Assembly: GCA_002049885.1 (NCBI GenBank)
Contig: MVCS01000032.1
Span: forward strand, 1-10,697
DNA length: 10,697 bases
Direction of reading: 5' to 3'
Source: Planctomycetales bacterium 4484_123
GTDB lineage: Bacteria > Planctomycetota > Phycisphaerae > SM23-33
The position numbers were made by a program, and so were the translations under genes. Numbering within the stretch: position 1 is the first letter of the stretch; every line of letters starts with the position of its first letter. This document shows, piece after piece, positions 5,979 to 10,697 of this stretch. Under the pieces are notes generated by a model that ran no database searches, was not told the origin of the DNA, and saw nothing but the letters and a program-made list of their open reading frames with translations.

Positions 5979-6674
5979 ATGCCGCTTCTTGTCGGCGCAT
6001 ACAGGGCGACGATCGACGCCAAGAATCGCCTGGCAATTCCGGCGGCCCTGCGGCAGCAGATCAACCCGGATGTCGATGGCCGACACTTCTACCTCGTCCT
6101 GACGCGCACTTGGCACTTGGTCCTTTTTCCTGACCAGTATTATCGCCGCCTGCTGGAGCAGCGTCAAATGCAACAGCGCCAAGTGGACCCTTTCTTGGCA
6201 GACGAGACGGAGGACAGCAAATTGTGGTTCCGGTTGGCCCAACTGGTCAAGCCGGATTCCCAGGGCCGATTCGTCATCCCTACGGAAAGCAAGGAGCGCG
6301 CGGTCCTGGCGGAGGATGTCACGCTGTTGGGCAGCGGCGACCACATTGCCATCTGGCCCACGAAGGAGTGGGAGGAACACGTGCGGAAGAAGCTGGCCCG
6401 CGGGCCAGGTTCGCCCGCCCAGGGCGGGCCAGGCGCCCCAGGTGCGCCGGGCGGCTTGGACCGGACCCCGGCACCAGGGGAGCAGCACATGAATGACGGG
6501 AAGCGTCGGCGCGGCACGGATGTGAGCGGTAGCGCCGGCGAGGAATATCGCCAGAGCGGACCTGGGATGAAAGGATTGGCAAATGTTCGCCACCCGGCCA
6601 CGGGCAAGCGGTTCGGAAGCGGGGAATGGATGCCACCGCGAGACGCTTACGGCCCTGCAGCGCCGTGGCGCTGA
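5979..6674 (+). CDS. mraZ: MraZ, transcriptional regulator of the dcw cluster, with C-terminal extension
   Basis: MraZ is a DNA-binding protein with two SpoVT-AbrB folds that forms a ring and controls its own cluster. Both half-domains are visible: residues about 5-52 with the signature TIDAKNRLAIP (11-21), and about 82-130 with KPDSQGRFVIP (91-101). The core ends near residue 141 (WEEHVRKKLAR), the normal length of MraZ (about 140-150). The frame then runs on to residue 231 as a Gly/Pro/Ala-rich, collagen-like stretch (GPGSPAQGGPGAPGAPGG, 142-159) and a charged, probably disordered tail. No tandem TGGGN boxes like the E. coli MraZ operator are seen upstream, so autoregulation is not shown by sequence. 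The last 92 bases overlap the next ORF in a different frame. First gene of the cluster, so mraZ is certain from both sequence and context. Confidence 0.93.
   Translation: MPLLVGAYRATIDAKNRLAIPAALRQQINPDVDGRHFYLVLTRTWHLVLFPDQYYRRLLEQRQMQQRQVDPFLADETEDSKLWFRLAQLVKPDSQGRFVIPTESKERAVLAEDVTLLGSGDHIAIWPTKEWEEHVRKKLARGPGSPAQGGPGAPGAPGGLDRTPAPGEQHMNDGKRRRGTDVSGSAGEEYRQSGPGMKGLANVRHPATGKRFGSGEWMPPRDAYGPAAPWR
6570..6575 (+). promoter_or_regulatory. Shine-Dalgarno sequence of the small ORF inside the mraZ end
   Basis: AAAGGA lies 7 bases before the ATG at 6583, an ideal distance. It supports translation of the small ORF even though the site sits within the mraZ coding region. Confidence 0.55.
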
Positions 6675-6822
6675 CCCGGACTGCCAGGAAGGCCTTCGGC
6701 GGCGCCTGAAGGTACTCGCGGGGCGCCTGCGGCGCGTGCAGGCCCGGGGAGGCGAATTCGCCCGGGTCGGCTTCTCAGAGCACGTTCGGGGCATCTTGGA
6801 CGAATGTGCTTCGGCGATATGA
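6583..6822 (+). CDS. Small hypothetical protein between mraZ and rsmH
   Basis: This 79-residue ORF is not recognised. Its reality is supported by an SD sequence (AAAGGA) 7 bases before the ATG, and by its TGA overlapping the rsmH ATG as ATGA (6819-6822), the classic sign of translational coupling. It starts inside the mraZ tail and overlaps it by 92 bases in another frame. The N-terminal 20 residues are low-complexity. Residues about 21-79 are Arg-rich and probably helical (LRRRLKVLAGRLRRVQARGG, then FSEHVRGILDECASAI), with no membrane segment, so it could bind nucleic acid or a partner protein; that is a guess from composition. An alternative is that translation here only serves to couple rsmH to mraZ, the product itself being unimportant. 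Family conservation is unknown. Confidence 0.5.
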   Translation: MFATRPRASGSEAGNGCHRETLTALQRRGADPDCQEGLRRRLKVLAGRLRRVQARGGEFARVGFSEHVRGILDECASAI

Positions 6823-7730
6823 AATGCCGACGTCACGGAGGACGTCGGCACTTCCCGGTGATGTTGACGGAGGTGCTGGAGCTGCTGGCTCCGGCGCGTC
6901 CGAGGCTGATCCTTGACTGCACGGTCGGATTGGGAGGTCACGCCGAGGCGCTGCTGGAACGCACCGGCGCCGAGGCGGAGCTGGTCGGCATCGACCTGGA
7001 CCAGTCCAACCTGTTGAAAACCAAAGAACGTTTGGCTCGCTTTGGCGAGCGCGTCCGGCTCTTCCAGGCGAACTTTGCCGACGCCGAGGAGGTGCTGGCG
7101 GCGGCGGGTCACCGGGCGGCAGACGCGGTGCTGGCGGACCTGGGCGTGGCCTCCAGCCAGTTGGACGACCCCGCCAGGGGATTCAGCTTCCAGCTCGACG
7201 GGCCGCTGGACATGCGCATGGGCTCCGAAGGGCCTACCGCGGCCGACCTGGTCAACGGCCTCAGTGAGGCCGAACTGGCCGAGGCCATCCGGCGCTACGG
7301 CGACGAGCGCTTCAGCAAGCGGATCGCCCGCGCCATCGTTCGTGCCCGGCGCGACTGCCCGATCAGGCGGACGGCGGAACTGGCCCGGGTCGTCAGGGAG
7401 GCATACCCGCCGCCGGCCCGCCACCGCAGCCGCATCGACCCGGCCACCCGCACCTTCCAGGCCATTCGCATCCTGGTCAACCGGGAGCTGGAGAACCTGG
7501 CGATGCTGCTGGAGAAGCTCCCCCGGTTGCTCTCGCGCGGTGGCCGGGCGGTGGTCATCTCCTTTCATTCGGGTGAGGACCGCCTGGTCAAGCGTGCCTT
7601 TGCAGCGGCGGAGCGGGCAAGCAGGTGCCGCTTGCTGACGCCGAGGGTTCGCCGGCCGGGGGCGGAAGAGGTCGGCCGGAACCCGCCCAGCCGGTCTGCT
7701 CGCCTGCGTGCCATTGAACGGATTGACTGA
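6819..7730 (+). CDS. rsmH: 16S rRNA (cytosine1402-N4)-methyltransferase RsmH (MraW)
   Basis: RsmH uses S-adenosylmethionine to methylate N4 of C1402 in the ribosomal P site and is the usual partner of mraZ. Family motifs are all seen in the 303-residue product: HFPVM (11-15), the SAM loop DCTVGLGGHAE (33-43), GIDLDQ, DLGVASSQLDDPARGFSF (107-124) with DGPLDMRM just after, TRTFQAIRILVNRELENL, ISFHSGEDRLVKRAF (from 247) and the C-terminal NPPSRSARLRAIER. The usual HSLEDR reads HSGEDR. I chose the ATG at 6819 because it forms ATGA with the stop of the small ORF; the ATG at 6804 is in frame and would add five residues. Starting later would lose the conserved HFPVM. Residues 2-10 (KCRRHGGRR) are encoded by a palindrome and are not a normal part of the family. 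Length is close to the usual 310. Confidence 0.95.
   Translation: MKCRRHGGRRHFPVMLTEVLELLAPARPRLILDCTVGLGGHAEALLERTGAEAELVGIDLDQSNLLKTKERLARFGERVRLFQANFADAEEVLAAAGHRAADAVLADLGVASSQLDDPARGFSFQLDGPLDMRMGSEGPTAADLVNGLSEAELAEAIRRYGDERFSKRIARAIVRARRDCPIRRTAELARVVREAYPPPARHRSRIDPATRTFQAIRILVNRELENLAMLLEKLPRLLSRGGRAVVISFHSGEDRLVKRAFAAAERASRCRLLTPRVRRPGAEEVGRNPPSRSARLRAIERID
6821..6854. repeat. 34-base near-perfect palindrome at the 5' end of rsmH
   Basis: GAAATGCCGACGTC (6821-6834) and GACGTCGGCACTTC (6841-6854) are inverted copies matching at 13 of 14 positions, with a 6-base loop ACGGAG; the inner 10 bp (6825-6834/6841-6850) are perfect. The element starts within the rsmH ATG (its first G is the third base of the codon), encodes in-frame residues KCRRHGGRR and the conserved His-Phe, and contributes the last two bases of the small ORF's stop. 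It could be a REP or RPE-type palindromic element, or a translational control hairpin. Confidence 0.75.
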
Positions 7731-7819
7731 GCGTCACGGTGGCTCTTCCTCCGGCGGCGTGCCGAGTGGGGCGCGGGAGAAAGGAACCGCCGCGGCGGCA
7801 AGGGATGGAGTCTGATGCC

Positions 7820-8749
7820 ATGACTCGTGACGTTCGAGTAGCACTTCTCGTGGGCCTTATCTTCATCGTCCTTTTCGGTCTGGTTCTCGGGGATCACAGC
7901 GTGAAGCTCTCGCGGACTTCCAAGCCGGCCTTGCCGACCGCCACCACGTGGCGGATGGCTGCCGGTCCTGAGGTCCGTTCGGTGGCCTTCCAGCGCACCG
8001 AAATGGCCGACGAGCCGCCCGTGCTCTCGCCCGAGCCTGCGCCGCAGCGGCGTGGTCCGGCGGATGTGGCCGTCCCGCCCAGGAGTTCATCGGCCAGCGC
8101 CGACCGGCCCGAGCCGCCGCCGGGCCACGGGGCCGCAGTGGCGCGGCGGGGCCCTGATAGCGGACGGGCGGGCCCCTCGCACGTCCGGACCCCGGGGTCA
8201 GCTCGGCAGATGAGCCCGCCGCCGGGGAGGGAGGCTTCCGGTGAGCCGGCCCCAACGCCCGTGCCGCAGCCTTTCGGGAGGTACCGCGTCAAGCGGGGCG
8301 ATAGCCTCATCAGGATCGCGCGGAAGGTCTGGGGCCAGCGGCATGCCGACAAGTACATGCTCATCTACCAGGCCAATCGTTCGCGCCTCCGCGACCCACA
8401 GACGCTCGCGGTGGGCCAGGAGTTGATGATTCCGCCTTTGCCCGGCGCTGGGAGTTCGGCTCGGGCCCGGCGTGCAATGCGGCGTCCACCGGCGTCGGCC
8501 GGCACCGGCAGGCGGCACTACCGCGAGGTGACCCTTGGGGCGCTGGAGAGGTCGCTTCGCCGCTACCGCGTGTACGCGGTCCGGCCGGGGGACACGCTCA
8601 CTGGCATCGCCCGCTGCGAGATGGGCGACGGTAGCCGGCGGGCGGTACGGGCCCTGTACCGGGCCAACCGGGACCGTATCGGCAACCCGGACGATCTGCC
8701 GGTGGGACTGAAGCTTCGGATTCCGAGATGGCGGGGGGGTGGTGGTTGA
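7820..8749 (+). CDS. Membrane-anchored protein with two LysM domains
   Basis: The 309-residue product has a short basic N-terminus, a single membrane helix at about 7-24 (VALLVGLIFIVLFGLVLG), a long Pro/Ser/Ala-rich linker (about 40-150), a first LysM domain (about 154-206: RYRVKRGDSLIRIARKVWG ... LAVGQELMIPPL), a second Pro/Arg-rich spacer, and a second LysM domain (about 248-303: YAVRPGDTLTGIARCEMG ... LPVGLKLRIPRW). LysM domains bind N-acetylglucosamine-containing glycans such as peptidoglycan, so it likely tethers the inner membrane to the cell wall. I chose the ATG at 7820 because GGAG lies 9 bases upstream and the membrane helix follows at once; the ATG at 7805 is preceded directly by AAGGG, too close. 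No hydrolase domain is present. Its place between rsmH and an ftsL-like gene, where canonical clusters have nothing, suggests a role in division or wall growth. Confidence 0.88.
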   Translation: MTRDVRVALLVGLIFIVLFGLVLGDHSVKLSRTSKPALPTATTWRMAAGPEVRSVAFQRTEMADEPPVLSPEPAPQRRGPADVAVPPRSSSASADRPEPPPGHGAAVARRGPDSGRAGPSHVRTPGSARQMSPPPGREASGEPAPTPVPQPFGRYRVKRGDSLIRIARKVWGQRHADKYMLIYQANRSRLRDPQTLAVGQELMIPPLPGAGSSARARRAMRRPPASAGTGRRHYREVTLGALERSLRRYRVYAVRPGDTLTGIARCEMGDGSRRAVRALYRANRDRIGNPDDLPVGLKLRIPRWRGGGG

Positions 8750-9030
8750 TTCGACGTGAGATGATGCGGTTGGGTTGGGTCATCGCATTGATGGCGGCCG
8801 TGGGCGTGGCCTTGGTGCAAGTCCGCCTGTCACAGAATGCCACCCGGGCCCGGATGTACCGCCTTGAGGCCGAGAGACTGAGGGTGCGGAGGAGGCTGTG
8901 GGAGCAGCAGTTGCGACTCAGTGAGCCCATTGTGGGCCGACCCGACAAGCCGTGGCTGGAGGATTGGGCTGTGGAGCTGACCGGGCCGGGCTCGCCTGCT
9001 GCTGGCAGCCGGGTGGCTCGCCGGGACTGA
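8728..9030 (+). CDS. ftsL: FtsL-like bitopic division protein
   Basis: The 100-residue product has the FtsL layout: a short cytoplasmic start, one membrane helix (about 15-32, LGWVIALMAAVGVALVQV), then an Arg/Glu/Leu-rich helix predicted to form a coiled coil (about 38-65, RMYRLEAERLRVRRRLWEQQ). FtsL works with FtsB and FtsQ to activate the FtsW-FtsI septal synthase. Sequence similarity in FtsL is always weak, so the call rests on layout and on the position right before ftsI. The start is uncertain: ATG 8728 would overlap the LysM gene by 22 bases, while the ATGs at 8761 or 8764 leave a gap of 11 or 14 bases and a shorter tail; none has a clear SD. The tail after residue 70 is unstructured and Pro/Gly-rich. 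Confidence 0.75.
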   Translation: MAGGWWLIRREMMRLGWVIALMAAVGVALVQVRLSQNATRARMYRLEAERLRVRRRLWEQQLRLSEPIVGRPDKPWLEDWAVELTGPGSPAAGSRVARRD

Positions 9031-9081
9031 TGCGGGATAGGCGCCGGGGAGTCGTGGTCGCGGCGTCGCATCTGCGGGCGT

Positions 9082-10697
9082 ATGTATATGAGCCATTGCA
9101 TTTCATTTCGACGGCGGTTCGACGTGCTTGCCGGCATGCTGGCTCTGGCCCTGGTGGTGCTGTGCGGGCGCGTGGTGTGGGTGCAGGCCGGCTGGGGCCG
9201 GCAGCTTCGCCAGCGGGCGCGGCGCCAGCAGCGCCGGTTCATCACCCTGCCGGCCCGTCCGGGCAACGTCCTGGCTCGCAGTCGGGGCGGCAGTGTGCTG
9301 CTGGCCGGCTCCAGGCAGGTGCCCTGCGTGTACGCGGACCCGGCCCTGCTGGGCGAGGAACGGTTCGTGGAGGCTTCGCAGAAGGTGGGCCGGGCATTGG
9401 ACCTGCCTCCCGCGGAGATCTACGCCAAGCTCTACGCCCGCAGGTTCACGCGCTTCGTCCAGTTGGCCCGCGGCATCACCGCCGAGCAGGTCAGGGCGAT
9501 CCGAGAGTTGGGGATCTCGGCCGTCCGGGTGAGTCACGAATGGAGGCGGGAGTATCCTTTCGGGAAGTTGGCCGCCCACGTTGTGGGGTATCGCCGCCCG
9601 GACGGGGTCGGCGCGGCGGGGATAGAGGCCGGCGCTGACAGTTGGCTTCGTGCCAGGCCGGGGCTGAAGGTGGTGCTGTGCGACGCATCCCGCCGGGGAC
9701 GGTTTGCCCGCGTGTTGAAGTATCGCCCGCCGGCCGACGGCCGGCACGTGGCCTTGAGCCTGGACGTTGTCATTCAAGGTTTCCTGGAGCAGGCCCTGGA
9801 GCAGGCGGCGCGTGACTTCGACGCCGAGGCGGCCATGGGCGTGGTGATGGACCCGCACAGCGGCGACGTGCTGGCGATGGCCTCGGTGCCGACCTACGAG
9901 CCGGCTCGATATTCCAAGGCCGAGGCGGCCAGCCGGCGCAATCGGGCCATCACCGACCCCTACGAGCCTGGCAGCGCCTTCAAGCCGTTCATCGCCATCG
10001 GGGCCGTGCAGATGCAGAAGGCCACGTTGCGGAGCACCTTCTTCTGCCACCACGGCCTGTACCGGGCCGTCCGCGGCGGGACCATTCGCGACTTCCCCGG
10101 TGAGCGTTTCGGCACCATTCCACTTTCGGAGATAGTCATCCATTCCAGCAACATAGGGATGGCCAAGCTGGGCGAGCGGCTGGGCAACGCGAACCTGTAC
10201 CGCATCGCCTGGGCCTTTGGCTTCGGGACGCGGACGGGCATCGACCTGCCCGGTGAACACCCAGGCCGGTTGGTGCCGGTGCGCCACTGGACGTCCTACG
10301 CCACGCGCCGCGTGCCCTTCGGCCAGGGGCCCATCATGGTCACCGTGCTGCAACTGGCGAGCGCCTTCAGTGCCATCGCCAACGGCGGGGTGCTCATGCG
10401 GCCCAGGTTGGTGTGCCGGGTTATCGACGCCCAGGGCAATGTTGTCCTGCGGCGTCCGCCCCGGCCCATCCGGCGGGTCCTCAGCCCGGCGGTGTGTCGG
10501 CAGTTCATCGACGAGGTGCTGGTAAACGTGGTGGAGCGCGGCACGGGCAAGCGCTGCCGGCTGGAGCGGTGGCAGGTGTTCGGCAAGACGGGCACGGCTC
10601 AGCAGGGCGGCCCGAAGGGCTACAAGCCCCACCAGTACACCGCCACCTTCGTGGCCGGCGCCCCGGCCAGCCGCCCCGTCGTGGTCTGTGCCGTCTC
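9082..10697 (+). CDS. ftsI: Class B penicillin-binding protein, septal transpeptidase FtsI (3' end outside window)
   Basis: FtsI crosslinks peptidoglycan stem peptides at the septum, working with FtsW. The 538 visible residues show a basic N-terminus, a membrane helix (about 14-34, DVLAGMLALALVVLCGRVVWV), a PBP-dimer domain from about residue 50, and a transpeptidase domain from about 250. All three catalytic motifs are present: SAFK (298-301, nucleophile Ser298), SSN (355-357) and KTGT (502-505). In the dimer domain the usual RGxIxDRnG is altered to RPGNVLARSRGG (about 58-69), with no Asp-Arg pair. The frame stays open to the window end, so about 40-80 residues, perhaps with PASTA domains, are missing. 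ATG 9082 and ATG 9088 are both in frame and lack an SD sequence, and no other start exists after the in-frame stop of the upstream gene at 9030. The 51-base gap before it shows no promoter. Confidence 0.92.
   Translation, partial: MYMSHCISFRRRFDVLAGMLALALVVLCGRVVWVQAGWGRQLRQRARRQQRRFITLPARPGNVLARSRGGSVLLAGSRQVPCVYADPALLGEERFVEASQKVGRALDLPPAEIYAKLYARRFTRFVQLARGITAEQVRAIRELGISAVRVSHEWRREYPFGKLAAHVVGYRRPDGVGAAGIEAGADSWLRARPGLKVVLCDASRRGRFARVLKYRPPADGRHVALSLDVVIQGFLEQALEQAARDFDAEAAMGVVMDPHSGDVLAMASVPTYEPARYSKAEAASRRNRAITDPYEPGSAFKPFIAIGAVQMQKATLRSTFFCHHGLYRAVRGGTIRDFPGERFGTIPLSEIVIHSSNIGMAKLGERLGNANLYRIAWAFGFGTRTGIDLPGEHPGRLVPVRHWTSYATRRVPFGQGPIMVTVLQLASAFSAIANGGVLMRPRLVCRVIDAQGNVVLRRPPRPIRRVLSPAVCRQFIDEVLVNVVERGTGKRCRLERWQVFGKTGTAQQGGPKGYKPHQYTATFVAGAPASRPVVVCAV

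Noticed and set aside
5868..7568. Open frame of 566 codons on the minus strand opposite mraZ and rsmH
   Set aside because: No recognisable domain, and it runs antisense across two well-supported genes and the mraZ promoter.
7731..7819. Separate promoter or terminator between rsmH and the LysM gene
   Set aside because: The 89 bases contain a short GC palindrome (CCGCCGCGGCGG) but no T-run and no -10/-35 pair; read-through from the upstream promoter is more likely.
9103..10632. Open frame of 509 codons on the minus strand opposite ftsI
   Set aside because: Low-complexity His/Arg/Pro-rich translation; the plus strand encodes all three penicillin-binding motifs in order.

Overview
The window is GC-rich and most likely comes from a member of the Planctomycetota, perhaps of the Phycisphaerae type. 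The evidence is a large secreted-type protein that begins with a motif close to the planctomycete LEPRxLL motif (FEALEDRLLLDG) and continues with cadherin-like, LVIVD and beta-repeat segments, plus a division/cell-wall (dcw) cluster with several departures from the textbook order. The phylum call is an inference from gene content; no rRNA marker is present.

Layout. Positions 1-297 hold no gene I can support, only GC-rich inverted repeats. An extended -10 promoter (298-306) and a good Shine-Dalgarno (SD) sequence lead into a gene of about 970 codons (441-3355, + strand). It encodes a cyclophilin-type prolyl isomerase fused to LVIVD-type repeats and a C-terminal beta-repeat region. One missing base near 2106 splits it into two reading frames. 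Converging on it from the minus strand is a two-gene operon: a sugar-phosphate nucleotidyltransferase (5623-4763) followed by a galactokinase-family GHMP kinase (4763-3429), joined by a TGATG stop/start overlap. Together they look like a kinase plus nucleotidyltransferase route from a free sugar to an NDP-sugar; the sugar is unknown.

A 355-base divergent intergenic region (5624-5978) separates this operon from the start of a dcw cluster on the plus strand. It carries a promoter in each direction and a REP-like inverted repeat. The cluster reads mraZ (with a long low-complexity tail), a small SD-led ORF that overlaps the mraZ end, rsmH (ATGA-coupled to the small ORF), a membrane-anchored protein with two LysM domains, an ftsL-like gene, and ftsI (a class B penicillin-binding protein cut by the window end). 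Its one recognisable sigma70-type promoter is just upstream of mraZ. MraZ would regulate, RsmH would methylate 16S rRNA, and the LysM, FtsL-like and FtsI proteins would act at the division site on peptidoglycan.

The most unusual points are the 34-base near-perfect palindrome that forms the first codons of rsmH, the unrecognised small coupled ORF, the double-LysM protein between rsmH and ftsL, and the galactokinase-family enzyme with Lys in place of the usual substrate-binding Glu.
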